This document shows positions 9,979-18,011 of a stretch of DNA of 64,000 bases, in pieces (the first letter of the stretch is position 1; every line of letters starts with the position of its first letter). The DNA is from Lentibacillus jeotgali (lineage in GTDB: Bacteria; Bacillota; Bacilli; Bacillales; Amphibacillaceae). The DNA lies in NCBI RefSeq assembly GCF_000224785.1, contig NZ_AGAV01000022.1, positions 1-64,000 on the forward strand, given 5' to 3'. The translations under genes and the position numbers were made by a program. The notes beneath the pieces were generated by a model that searched no databases, was not told the origin of the DNA, and saw only the letters and a list, made by a program, of their open reading frames with translations.

Positions 9979-10788
9979 ATGTCACAAGAGGTTATGCTTG
10001 CCTTTTTGCTGACGCTTATTGCGGGCTTGGCAACTGGAATTGGTAGTGTATTGGCTTTTCTCGCTAAAACGACTAATACAAAGTTTTTATCATTTGCGCT
10101 TGGTTTTTCAGCTGGCGTGATGATTTATGTCTCGATGATCGACATATTTTCAAAAGCACAGGAAGCATTAGTTGGCGTTATGGGAGAGGTAGACGGCACC
10201 TGGCTAACTGTCGGCGGTTTTTTCGGGGGGATTATGCTGATTGCCCTCATCGACCGTTTTATCCCGAAACAATCGAACCCCCATGAAATGAAAAAAATTG
10301 AGGATATGCGAAAAAACGGATCGAAAGTGGCAGATCCTGATTTGTTGAAAATGGGGACGTTTACAGCGCTGGCCATCGGGATTCATAACTTCCCTGAAGG
10401 TATTGCGACGTTTATGTCCGCGTTGCAGGATCCGGCACTGGGAATTGCGATTGCATTTGCCATAGCGATCCATAATATTCCTGAAGGTATTGCTGTATCC
10501 GTACCGATTTATTACGCAACAAATGATCGGCGCAAAGCATTCCGCTGGTCATTTTTATCCGGAATTGCCGAGCCGGTCGGAGCCGTCGTCGGCTTTCTCG
10601 TATTGATGCCATTTTTGGGTGACGTCATGTTTGGTGTGATTTTTGCTGCAGTCGCCGGGATTATGGTGTTCATTTCGCTAGATGAACTGCTGCCGGCCGC
10701 CCAGAAGTATGATGAAGCTCACGTCTCAATTTACGGACTGATCGGCGGAATGGCAGTTATGGCGCTTAGTCTTTTGTTGTTTATATAG
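9979..10788 (+). CDS. zupT: ZIP family divalent metal transporter (ZupT-like)
   Basis: A 269-residue membrane protein with about eight hydrophobic helices, of the GufA/ZupT branch of the ZIP family, which brings zinc and other divalent cations into the cell. The two metal-binding helix signatures are intact: HNFPEGIATF (about 138-147) and HNIPEGIAV (about 168-176). A cytoplasmic loop (about 93-120) is charged. It has its own promoter and a strong AAGAAGGTGA. In B. subtilis smpB follows rnr directly; here this gene lies between them. Metal specificity is not visible. Confidence 0.88.
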   Translation: MSQEVMLAFLLTLIAGLATGIGSVLAFLAKTTNTKFLSFALGFSAGVMIYVSMIDIFSKAQEALVGVMGEVDGTWLTVGGFFGGIMLIALIDRFIPKQSNPHEMKKIEDMRKNGSKVADPDLLKMGTFTALAIGIHNFPEGIATFMSALQDPALGIAIAFAIAIHNIPEGIAVSVPIYYATNDRRKAFRWSFLSGIAEPVGAVVGFLVLMPFLGDVMFGVIFAAVAGIMVFISLDELLPAAQKYDEAHVSIYGLIGGMAVMALSLLLFI

Positions 10789-10847
10789 CTTTAAGATGAC
10801 GGTGGTTTGATGCAAGTATTATAAACACCGGGAAAGTCCATTGACAA

Positions 10848-10876
10848 TTGGCACAACGGCTATTTTCTGTTAAAAT
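10848..10876 (+). promoter_or_regulatory. SigA-type promoter for smpB
   Basis: TTGGCA and TAAAAT with a 17-base spacer, ending 31 bases ahead of the smpB start. Confidence 0.65.
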
Positions 10877-10907
10877 AAGTTCACGGAAGCAGTAGGAGGA
10901 CGCACGT

Positions 10908-11375
10908 ATGCCAAAAGGAAATGGAAAGACACTTGCACAAAATAAAAAAGCACGGCATGATTTTTTTATAGAAGAAACATATGAGGCCGGAATTGTACTG
11001 CGGGGAACGGAGATTAAGTCGATTCGGGTTGGCCGCATCAATTTAAAGGATTCACACGCACGGATTGATCACCATGGTGAAATGCAGCTTGTTAATATGC
11101 ATATTGCACCGTATGAACAGGGAAACCAGTTTAACCACGACCCGACGCGTTCACGCAAGTTGCTGCTGCACAGGAAAGAGATTGATAAATTGGTCGGTAT
11201 GATTCAACAGAAAGGCTACTCACTTGTGCCTCTGAAGGTATACATTAAAAACGGTGTGGCCAAAGTGCTGATCGGTGTCGGCAAAGGGAAGAAGAAATAT
11301 GATAAACGGGAAGATTTGAAGCGGAAACAAATGAAACGTGACGCGGATCGTGCTGTTAAGGAAAGCCTGCGGTAG
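10908..11375 (+). CDS. smpB: SsrA-binding protein SmpB
   Basis: A 155-residue RNA-binding protein that loads alanyl-tmRNA into stalled ribosomes. Family segments seen: [26 protein letters not shown] near the N-terminus, [10 protein letters not shown] in the middle, [33 protein letters not shown], and a lysine/arginine-rich tail ([17 protein letters not shown]) that folds into the mRNA path. Perfect AGGAGG upstream of ATG 10908. The tmRNA gene itself is downstream at 13755, with the catalase gene inserted between them. Confidence 0.97.
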   Translation: MPKGNGKTLAQNKKARHDFFIEETYEAGIVLRGTEIKSIRVGRINLKDSHARIDHHGEMQLVNMHIAPYEQGNQFNHDPTRSRKLLLHRKEIDKLVGMIQQKGYSLVPLKVYIKNGVAKVLIGVGKGKKKYDKREDLKRKQMKRDADRAVKESLR

Positions 11376-11425
11376 TTTATTAAACTTGATGATTTCAACA
11401 ATCTGAATAGATCTTTTGAAAACCG

Positions 11426-11501
11426 CCTCCTTGTTTAATGTTTGTAATGATTACTTGCCGGGAATTGGCTAAAAAGGTGAATTGAGCATTAAACAAGGAG
11501 G
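11426..11501 (+). promoter_or_regulatory. katE control region: inverted repeat over the ribosome binding site, with SigB-like promoter
   Basis: CCTCCTTGTTTAATG (11426-11440) is exactly repeated in inverse as CATTAAACAAGGAGG (11487-11501), and the right arm contains the katE ribosome binding site AAGGAGG. Inside the loop is a SigB-like promoter, GTTTGT (11440-11445), 14 bases, GGGAAT (11460-11465). This matches the GTTTAA/GGGTAT consensus moderately. Transcription from it would start near 11472, after the left arm, so only RNA reading through from smpB could form the hairpin. The arms and spacing are seen; the control logic is inference. Confidence 0.55.
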
Positions 11502-11512
11502 ATTTTTAAGTC

Positions 11513-13558
11513 ATGAGCGATAAGCGCAACGTAAACGGCAACAGTAAGGACGAGCAGCTGGAACAGTTTCGGAGTGATGAACGCGATAAGCACATGACGA
11601 CAAATCAAGGGCTGAAAGTTTCGGGAGATGAGTTTTCCCTAAAAGCAGGGGAGCGCGGCCCCACCCTAATGGAGGACTTTCATTTCCGGGAAAAAATGAC
11701 CCATTTCGATCATGAACGTATCCCGGAGAGAGTTGTTCATGCCAGGGGATACGGCGCTCATGGTGAATTTGAACTATATAAATCGATGGAGCCTTATACA
11801 AAGGCTGGATTTCTGCAGGAACCTGGCTCTAAAGTTCCGGTGTTTGTCCGGTTCTCAACTGTGGCTGGCTCTAAGGGATCTCCGGATATCCCAAGGGATG
11901 TGCGAGGATTTGCAACGAAATTTTATACAGAGGAAGGAAACTTTGATCTGGTCGGTAATAATATGCCAGTGTTTTTCATCCAGGACGGAATTAAATTTCC
12001 TGACCTTATTCATGCAGTCAAACCGGAGCCTGACACTGGCTATCCGCAAGCAGCATCAGCACACGATACATTCTGGGATTTCATTGCAAACAACCAGGAG
12101 TCAGCGCATATGATGATGTGGCTGATGTCAGATCGGGCCATTCCAAGAAATCTGCGGATGATGGAAGGTTTCGGTGTTCATACATTCCGGTTTGTCAATG
12201 CAGAGGGGAAATCCCATTTCGTGAAATTTCATTGGAAACCTACGCTTGGTGTTCATTCTACAGTGTGGGACGAAGCTCAGAAAATAAACGGTAAAGATCC
12301 GGATTTCACCCGTCGAGATATACATGAATCGATCGAAAACGGTGATTATCCAGAGTGGGAACTCGGCGTGCAGATTGTTCCCGAAGAAGATGAATTTAAA
12401 TTTGATTTTGATGTGCTCGATCCTACCAAAATTTGGCCTGAAGAAGATGTACCGGTTGAAATCATCGGAAAAATGACATTGAATCGTAACGTTGACAACG
12501 TATTTGCCGAAACGGAGCAAGTGGCTTTTCATCCGGGACATGTCGTACCAGGAATCGACTTTACCAATGATCCGTTGCTGCAGGGCAGATTGTTTTCCTA
12601 TACGGATACGCAATTGATACGCCTTGGCGGGCCAAACTTTCACGAACTGCCGATAAATCGACCGGTTTGCCCGTTTCATAATAATCAGCGTGATGGCTAT
12701 GGTAGGCAGACCATTAATGTTGGGAAAACCAGCTACCATAAAAACTCGCTTTCAAAAAATCACCCAAGACCGGCACCAGAAGAAGAAGGCGGCTATGTTC
12801 ATTACCAGGAAAAGGTTGAAGGCCGTAAAGTTCAAGCCAGAAGTGAAAGCTTCAAGGATCATTTCTCCCAGGCGGCCTTGTTCTGGAACAGTATGAGCGA
12901 ACCGGAGAAAGTTCATATAAAAGAAGCGTTTAGTTTTGAACTGAGTATGGTTAATGACAAAGATATCAGACAACAGGTTGTGGATATGATTACCAATATT
13001 GATCTTAAACTCGCCAAAAAAGTAGCAGAAAATGTTGGTGTGACAGTCCCGGTAGAGGGCGGCTCTAATGTTAAGAAATCATCTCCTGCGCTCAGCCAGG
13101 AGAATACAACGCATAAACCAGATACCTTAAAGGTCGGCGTTGTACTTGATGAAGGCTTTGAGGGAAAATCAGTTCAGCAAGTCGTGGACGGTTTGAAGGA
13201 ACAAAATACGCATCCGGTGGTTGTCAGTACGACGCTTGGCAAAGTTAAAGGATCAAATAGCACTGAAATCGAAGCGGAAGCCACTTTTGACACTGGTGAT
13301 CCTGTTCTGTTTGATGCCCTGTATGTAGCTGGGGGTCCGAATATGGACAACTCATTTAAGCGCAATGCCAGCTATATGGTACATGAGATGTTCAAGCATT
13401 ATAAACCGATAGGTGCAACCGGTGATGGCAGAAAGTTACTTGAGGGTGCGAATGTGACAGGAGAAACTGGTGTTGTTCAGAACGATAATACAGACAGCTT
13501 TTTGACTTCATTCGTTGAAGCTGTTGCTGCACATCGTCACTGGGATCGTCAGGTTTAA
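11513..13558 (+). CDS. katE: Large-subunit catalase with C-terminal amidotransferase-like domain
   Basis: A 681-residue haem catalase of the large-subunit (HPII/KatE) clade, which breaks down hydrogen peroxide. Catalytic His is in RVVHARGYGAHG (about 74-85) and Asn in DLVGNNMPVFFIQD. The proximal haem Tyr is in RLFSYTDTQLIRLG (about 360). After about residue 540 comes the extra DJ-1/PfpI-like domain (LKVGVVLDEGFEG, then ALYVAGGPNMDNS) that marks this clade. B. subtilis KatE has the same length and is SigB-dependent; a SigB-like promoter lies upstream here too. The ribosome binding site AAGGAGG is 11 bases from ATG, rather far. A terminator follows. In B. subtilis smpB is next to ssrA; this gene separates them here. 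Confidence 0.95.
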   Translation: MSDKRNVNGNSKDEQLEQFRSDERDKHMTTNQGLKVSGDEFSLKAGERGPTLMEDFHFREKMTHFDHERIPERVVHARGYGAHGEFELYKSMEPYTKAGFLQEPGSKVPVFVRFSTVAGSKGSPDIPRDVRGFATKFYTEEGNFDLVGNNMPVFFIQDGIKFPDLIHAVKPEPDTGYPQAASAHDTFWDFIANNQESAHMMMWLMSDRAIPRNLRMMEGFGVHTFRFVNAEGKSHFVKFHWKPTLGVHSTVWDEAQKINGKDPDFTRRDIHESIENGDYPEWELGVQIVPEEDEFKFDFDVLDPTKIWPEEDVPVEIIGKMTLNRNVDNVFAETEQVAFHPGHVVPGIDFTNDPLLQGRLFSYTDTQLIRLGGPNFHELPINRPVCPFHNNQRDGYGRQTINVGKTSYHKNSLSKNHPRPAPEEEGGYVHYQEKVEGRKVQARSESFKDHFSQAALFWNSMSEPEKVHIKEAFSFELSMVNDKDIRQQVVDMITNIDLKLAKKVAENVGVTVPVEGGSNVKKSSPALSQENTTHKPDTLKVGVVLDEGFEGKSVQQVVDGLKEQNTHPVVVSTTLGKVKGSNSTEIEAEATFDTGDPVLFDALYVAGGPNMDNSFKRNASYMVHEMFKHYKPIGATGDGRKLLEGANVTGETGVVQNDNTDSFLTSFVEAVAAHRHWDRQV

Positions 13559-13566
13559 AGTGAAGT

Positions 13567-13598
13567 GGAGCAGTTGCTTGACGCAGCTGTTCCATTTT
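13567..13598 (+). terminator. Rho-independent terminator after katE
   Basis: GGAGCAGTTGC pairs with GCAGCTGTTCC over TTGAC (two G-U pairs) and is followed by ATTTTTG. Confidence 0.8.
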
Positions 13599-13656
13599 TG
13601 CTAAAATATAGGAGAGAACTGATACGTAGCAAATGCAAGGTGTGCCTTATCAGCGC

Positions 13657-13684
13657 TTGACTTTCAGGCTGTTTTTGTTATAAT
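13657..13684 (+). promoter_or_regulatory. SigA promoter of the tmRNA gene
   Basis: TTGACT, 16 bases, TATAAT: close to consensus, as expected for an abundant RNA. It lies about 70 bases ahead of the mature tmRNA 5' end, leaving a leader to be trimmed. Confidence 0.8.
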
Positions 13685-13754
13685 AATAATTGTCGTAATA
13701 ACAACTAAATGAATAGTGCTCGTTCTATCCGAGTGAATTCTCCATCATTTCTAT

Positions 13755-14120
13755 GGGGACGTTACGGATTCGACAGGGATAGATTGAGCTCAGACTGCGC
13801 GTCGAGGTTACGGCTCGTAAAACGTTACTCGCTAAATATAAACGGCGAAAAAGAAGAAACTCCTGCTTTAGCAGCTGCCTAAGCACTGCCTAAAGCGATC
13901 CTTCCTGCTATCGCCCGTGTGGCAGATTGAAGGGTCTCAAATGAAGCGGGCTATTCCGTCGTCCACCGTCTGAGGATGACGGCAGAACACAATCAGACTA
14001 GCTGCCGGTAAGCCCGTTGGCAGGCTGAACGGTATGCGAATGATAATATGTCAACTATGCGTGTAGACGTCTGAGTGGCGATATCTCTGGACGTGGGTTC
14101 GATTCCCACCGTCTCCACCA
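13755..14120 (+). ncRNA. ssrA: Transfer-messenger RNA (tmRNA, ssrA)
   Basis: The 366-base RNA begins GGGGACGTTACGG and ends GTTCGATTCCCACC then GTCTCCACCA, with the CCA encoded. The ends pair as an alanine-tRNA-like acceptor stem. The tag frame follows the AAATATAA context and resumes at GGC. It encodes GEKEETPALAA and then TAA, so the full tag would be Ala-GEKEETPALAA, ending in the LAA degron. Several pseudoknot-like pairings follow. With SmpB and RNase R in the same cluster, the trans-translation set is complete. Confidence 0.97.
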
Positions 14121-14142
14121 ATACATATGTTGGTGGTTTTTT
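14115..14142 (+). terminator. Terminator overlapping the tmRNA 3' end
   Basis: CCACCAA, which includes the 3' terminal CCA, pairs with TTGGTGG over an 8-base loop and is followed by TTTTTT. The stem uses the last bases of the mature RNA. Confidence 0.75.
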
Positions 14143-14195
14143 GTGCAACTCAGTGTTCAGGTGTACAAATAAGCAAAACGTAGTATAATCAGATT

Positions 14196-14342
14196 AGAAA
14201 GACATATCATATTTAAAAACCGTCTCATGTTCCAGTATGAGACGGTTCCAATAGACCAACCCTGACAAGAGGGGTTCGGCACACTAGGAAAAATAATCCC
14301 TCAGTGCTTGGCTAATTTGCGAATGAGGGGTTATTTTTTATG
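14196..14342 (+). ncRNA. Candidate antisense RNA antitoxin of the holin-like toxin
   Basis: A promoter-like pair TGTACA (14162-14167), 16 bases, TATAAT (14184-14189) would start an RNA near 14196. That RNA carries a perfect hairpin, AACCGTCTCAT with ATGAGACGGTT (about 14218-14247). It ends at CCCTCA / TGAGGGG followed by TTATTTTTTA (about 14298-14340). Its last bases are complementary to the end of the toxin frame on the other strand. This convergent overlap is the arrangement of TxpA/RatA in B. subtilis. The promoter and RNA are predictions. Confidence 0.45.
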
Positions 14343-14417
14343 GTTGCTATTTGACATAGTAAACGCTACTAACATCCAAAAGGATATCATTAGCGTCAAT
14401 ACAGTCTCCACAGCCAC
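14331..14417 (-). CDS. Holin-like toxin peptide (type I toxin family), 28 residues
   Basis: The peptide starts MAVETVLTLMISFWMLV and ends AFTMSNSNHKK: a short acidic head, one hydrophobic helix and a basic tail. This is the layout of the small putative holin-like toxins of Firmicutes (MxxxEALxLMISFxxLVxxxL...KK), which insert in the membrane. GTG at 14417 is eight bases from a perfect AAGGAGG. The stop codon runs into a hairpin (CCCCTCA...TGAGGG, then ATTATTTTT) that could terminate on both strands. Two decayed relatives lie at 35042-35065 and 36137-36190. Expression and toxicity are unproven; family membership is by pattern. Confidence 0.7.
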   Translation of the reverse strand: MAVETVLTLMISFWMLVAFTMSNSNHKK

Positions 14418-14425
14418 AGGCAACA

Positions 14426-14489
14426 CCTCCTTTTTGGGAAGTACCCCTAAAGGAAGGAGCCAACCTTCTCATGCGAAGCCAATCTATTG
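14426..14489 (-). promoter_or_regulatory. Conserved toxin mRNA leader
   Basis: On the minus strand the leader begins CAATAGATTGGCTTCGCATG and ends ACTTCCC, AAAAA, GGAGGTG. CTTCC can pair with the GGAGG of the ribosome binding site. The same words occur in the leader at 35066-35146, where the toxin frame is broken. The leader has thus been conserved between copies, which fits RNA-level control. Confidence 0.6.
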
Positions 14490-14591
14490 TTCATTCATTA
14501 CAACATATTTTTCTCTTTTGAATTGACAGCAACCTCATAAATTTCTGTGGTACAATAAAATTGTCTGTATTTGCAAAAAGAAGGTGATACG

Positions 14592-16811
14592 GTGCCTACT
14601 GCTGATAGCCGAAGTGGCAAAATAAGTACGCGAACGTTTTATCGTAACTACGAGAAGGTGCGCGATGCATTACTTGCCCATTTACTGGCGCAAAACACTC
14701 AAGTAAGTAAACGTGTTCTTTTTGACAAGTCGCGGAAAATTCTCAATCGGATATTGTTCCTCTGTTTCAGTGAGGATTATAATCTGTTAACGCAAGACCT
14801 GTTCAGGAATATTCTACGGAGTGAAAACCATTTAATAAATAAGGGTGGCAAACGGTGCTGGGATGAATTGAAAAGCCTCTTCCGATCGGTTGAAGAAGGT
14901 TTTGTCGATACGACTATAAGTAAGCTATTCCAAAAAGATACTGATTTGGATCAGTTAATTATCTTGAATCATATTTTTCCTACTCTTGAAGCGATCACCG
15001 ATTATGATTTTGCGTTAGATCTTGATGTTAGTGTTTTTGCTCATATCTTTGAACAGTCGATTCATGATATGGAAAAAATGACAGATAAAAACGATAATCT
15101 TCAGCAGGGGAAACGGAAAAATGATGGTATATTTTATACATCTTCTGGTATAACCAAGCTATTGATACAAGAGACATTACTGAATTGGATTGATGACTGG
15201 AAGAACGCATTATATGAAAGTGCTATCGGGACTGAAAAGGATGCTGAATTTAACGACAAATTATTGCAGCGTTTGAAATCTATTAAAATTCTTGACCCGG
15301 CTGCCGGAAGCGGTGCTTTTCTGACAATGGCATATGAAATGCTCCGGGATGAATTATATAAATACAGCGAATATCCTGAACGATATGATCTAAGTCATAA
15401 TTTGTTTGGAGTCGACTTGAATGATAAAAGTCTGGATTTGGCGAAACTGTCTTTGTGGGTAAAGGCGGCTAAAAATAACGATGAATGGCCATCACATCGT
15501 GATCATCTGAAAACAGGCAATGCACTAATTGATCAGTCTGATATTTCTGAGCAAGCATTTGACTGGCATAGGGAATTTCCGCAAATCATGGATAATGGCG
15601 GTTTTGATATCATTATTGGCAATCCACCGTACGTGTTTGCGCGAAATAAAGGGTTCACAAAGAACGAGAAAAAGTATTTTAATAGCCATTACGCTCTGAC
15701 TGACTATCAGATCAATACATATATATTATTCATCGAACGCTCTTTTCAGTTGTTAAAAGAGGGCGGATGGTTCGGTTTTATTGTACCGAATAACCTGCTG
15801 ACAATTGATTCGTGCAGAAAAATACGCCGGTTTCTGTTGAAACATACTGGTAACCTGAAAATCATCAATAACCATAACCGCATGTTTGAACAGGCGGATG
15901 TCGATACGTGCCTGCTTATCTTCCAGAAAACGAATCCAACAACTGTTAAATTGGGAGAATATATCAAGAATGAATTCAAAATCGTCGCTGAAGTGGAACC
16001 TGAAGAGCTGCTTGATGAACAAAGCATTATTAATTATTCACTGATGAAGGATCGACGGCTTCATGAAGTGATGAACAAGATTGAAACCGAGAAACTGAAT
16101 CTGGGATCTGTTGCAGCGGTAAGATCCGGATTAGTCGCATATGAGGTTGGAAGGGGCGCCCCCGAACAAACGAAAGCGATGAAAGAAAATAGGATCTATC
16201 ACAGTGATTCTCAGGTTGATGATACTTATTGGATGTATCTTGAAGGCCGAGGTGTTTGCCGATTTTCGATTGATTGGAGAGGCAGCTGGCTCAAATACGG
16301 ATCAAACCTGGCTGCCAGAAGGAATGAAGAAATCTTCACCAAGCCAAGAATATTAGTCCGGCAGATTCCATCAAAATCAAAGTATGCCATCCATGCTGTT
16401 TACACGGAAAAGGAAATATTGAACGACCGCAATTCCAATAACATAATTGATTTCCAAATCGATCCGCTTTTTGTGCTTGGTGTCCTCAATTCTAAAGTCA
16501 TTACATTCTGGTTCATTCATAAATTCGATAAGTTCCAGCGTAAAACGTTCCCGCAATTTAAGGTGAAAGATCTTAAAATGTTTCCGGTTCCTAATGTGTC
16601 TGAAGCGGAAATTGAACGGATATCAAAGGCGGCGGGCCATATGCTTGATATCCAGCGTCTGAAAAGTAAGGCTGGAGAACAAGTGGATGAGCTGCTTCAG
16701 GAAGAAAAGCAGTTAAATGAACTACTTGACCGATGCGCGGCGGATGCCTTTGGTTTGAGTGATGGAGACGTTCAGCTGATTGATGCCAGTTTAAAGGAAT
16801 TTCTCCAGTAA
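14592..16811 (+). CDS. Type II N6-adenine DNA methyltransferase (Eco57I/TaqI-like), apparently orphan
   Basis: About 739 residues. GTG at 14592 is chosen because AGAAGGTGAT lies just upstream; the frame opens at a TTG 21 bases earlier. The helical linker typical of type IIG enzymes (RKILNRILFLCFSEDYNLL) comes first. It is followed by GIFYTSSGITKLL, the SAM-binding motif ILDPAAGSGAFLTMAYE (about 232-248) and the catalytic FDIIIGNPPYVFARN (about 340). The C-terminal third has TaqI-like specificity features (FVLGVLNSKVITFWFIHKF, then FPQFKVKDLKMFPVP). The N-terminal PD-(D/E)xK nuclease that type IIG enzymes carry ahead of the linker is missing, and no restriction gene is adjacent. It lies in the accessory patch behind ssrA. 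Confidence 0.88.
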   Translation: MPTADSRSGKISTRTFYRNYEKVRDALLAHLLAQNTQVSKRVLFDKSRKILNRILFLCFSEDYNLLTQDLFRNILRSENHLINKGGKRCWDELKSLFRSVEEGFVDTTISKLFQKDTDLDQLIILNHIFPTLEAITDYDFALDLDVSVFAHIFEQSIHDMEKMTDKNDNLQQGKRKNDGIFYTSSGITKLLIQETLLNWIDDWKNALYESAIGTEKDAEFNDKLLQRLKSIKILDPAAGSGAFLTMAYEMLRDELYKYSEYPERYDLSHNLFGVDLNDKSLDLAKLSLWVKAAKNNDEWPSHRDHLKTGNALIDQSDISEQAFDWHREFPQIMDNGGFDIIIGNPPYVFARNKGFTKNEKKYFNSHYALTDYQINTYILFIERSFQLLKEGGWFGFIVPNNLLTIDSCRKIRRFLLKHTGNLKIINNHNRMFEQADVDTCLLIFQKTNPTTVKLGEYIKNEFKIVAEVEPEELLDEQSIINYSLMKDRRLHEVMNKIETEKLNLGSVAAVRSGLVAYEVGRGAPEQTKAMKENRIYHSDSQVDDTYWMYLEGRGVCRFSIDWRGSWLKYGSNLAARRNEEIFTKPRILVRQIPSKSKYAIHAVYTEKEILNDRNSNNIIDFQIDPLFVLGVLNSKVITFWFIHKFDKFQRKTFPQFKVKDLKMFPVPNVSEAEIERISKAAGHMLDIQRLKSKAGEQVDELLQEEKQLNELLDRCAADAFGLSDGDVQLIDASLKEFLQ

Positions 16812-16854
16812 TCTAAGTTCTGTAATGATATAAAATAAGAGAGGAGTATTCATA

Positions 16855-17910
16855 GTGACCGTATACCCAAATAAAAAGGAAACAAAAGAACTGATTAAAG
16901 AAATTGTTTCGATTCCGAGCCCGTCCGGCTATACGAAGAATGTCATCCAATTTGTTGAATGGCATCTTAAAGAATTACAGGTCAAAACCAAGCATAACAA
17001 CAAAGGTGGACTGATAGCAACACTGCCCGGGGAAAGAGACAGCGAACATCGCATGTTGACTGCCCATGTTGACACTCTCGGTGCAATGGTGAAGGAAGTT
17101 AAAAGCAATGGGCGCCTGCGTCTTGATTTGATTGGCGGTTTCAAGTTTAATGCAATAGAAGGCGAATACTGTAATATACATACAACTGAGGGACAAGTTT
17201 TTACCGGGACAATTTTGATGCATCAGACATCTGTCCACGTTTATAAAGATGCCGGAGATGCGAAACGGAACCAGGAAAATATGGAAATCCGGATTGATTC
17301 CAAAGTTAATAATGCCAAGGATGTTCGTGGATTGGGTATTGAAGTAGGTGATTTTGTATCATTCGATCCCCGTGTTCAATTGACTGATAATGGCTTTATT
17401 AAATCGCGCCATTTGGATGATAAAGCAAGCGTCGGCATTTTGCTGCAGCTGATCAAAAGGTTGAAAGATGAAAACAAACAGCTTCCGTATACAACCCACT
17501 TTCTTATTTCCAATAACGAAGAAATCGGATATGGCGGTAATTCCAACATTACACCGGAAACGGTTGAATATTTGGCTGTGGATATGGGCGCAATGGGGGA
17601 TGGTCAGTCTACTGATGAATATACAGTGTCCATCTGTGTAAAAGATGCGAGCGGTCCATACCATTACGATTTGCGTCAAAACCTCACTGAACTGGCAAAA
17701 TCAAATGAAATCGGCTATCAATTGGACATTTATCCATATTACAATTCCGACGCCTCAGCAGCTATTCACGCGGGCAATGATATTATGCATGGGCTGGTCG
17801 GACCGGGAATCGATTCATCCCATGCCTATGAGCGGACACATGAAGATTCACTGGAAAATACAGAAGAGTTGCTATATCATTACGTGCTTTCAGATATGGT
17901 AAACAGTTAA
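16855..17910 (+). CDS. M42 family metallopeptidase
   Basis: A 351-residue M42-family aminopeptidase (glutamyl aminopeptidase/FrvX type), usually a cytosolic dodecamer with two metal ions that trims peptides. Metal ligands are visible: His in TAHVDTLG (about 62), Asp in RHLDDKASVG (about 183), the catalytic Glu pair in NNEEIGYGG (about 223), Asp in AVDMGAMGDG and His in SSHAYERTHEDS. GTG at 16855 follows GAGAGGAG. It begins 43 bases after the methyltransferase, but shows no functional link to it. Confidence 0.9.
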   Translation: MTVYPNKKETKELIKEIVSIPSPSGYTKNVIQFVEWHLKELQVKTKHNNKGGLIATLPGERDSEHRMLTAHVDTLGAMVKEVKSNGRLRLDLIGGFKFNAIEGEYCNIHTTEGQVFTGTILMHQTSVHVYKDAGDAKRNQENMEIRIDSKVNNAKDVRGLGIEVGDFVSFDPRVQLTDNGFIKSRHLDDKASVGILLQLIKRLKDENKQLPYTTHFLISNNEEIGYGGNSNITPETVEYLAVDMGAMGDGQSTDEYTVSICVKDASGPYHYDLRQNLTELAKSNEIGYQLDIYPYYNSDASAAIHAGNDIMHGLVGPGIDSSHAYERTHEDSLENTEELLYHYVLSDMVNS

Positions 17911-17913
17911 TAA

Positions 17914-17957
17914 AACAAACGTGCAGTTTTTAAAACTGAAAACTGCACGCTTGTTTC
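17914..17957. terminator. Shared terminator between the M42 peptidase and hemolysin-III genes
   Basis: ACAAACGTGCAGTTTT pairs with AAAACTGCACGCTTGT. On the minus strand it is followed by TTGTTTTATT, on the plus strand by a weaker TTTCAAC, so it probably serves both converging genes. Bases 17958-18011 contain no gene. Confidence 0.75.
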
Positions 17958-18011
17958 AACTATTCGGCGTTAAGAAGTCTTGAACGAGGCCGGAGCTCGG
18001 CGGAAAGACCT

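Noticed and set aside
12128-12739. Long open frame of 203 codons antisense to katE
   Set aside because: Same reason: a shadow of the catalase gene, without binding site or recognisable protein features.
14592-16811. Part of a BREX, DISARM or other multi-gene phage-defence system
   Set aside because: The protein is shorter than PglX-type enzymes and none of the partner genes (ATPase, phosphatase, helicase, protease) is adjacent.
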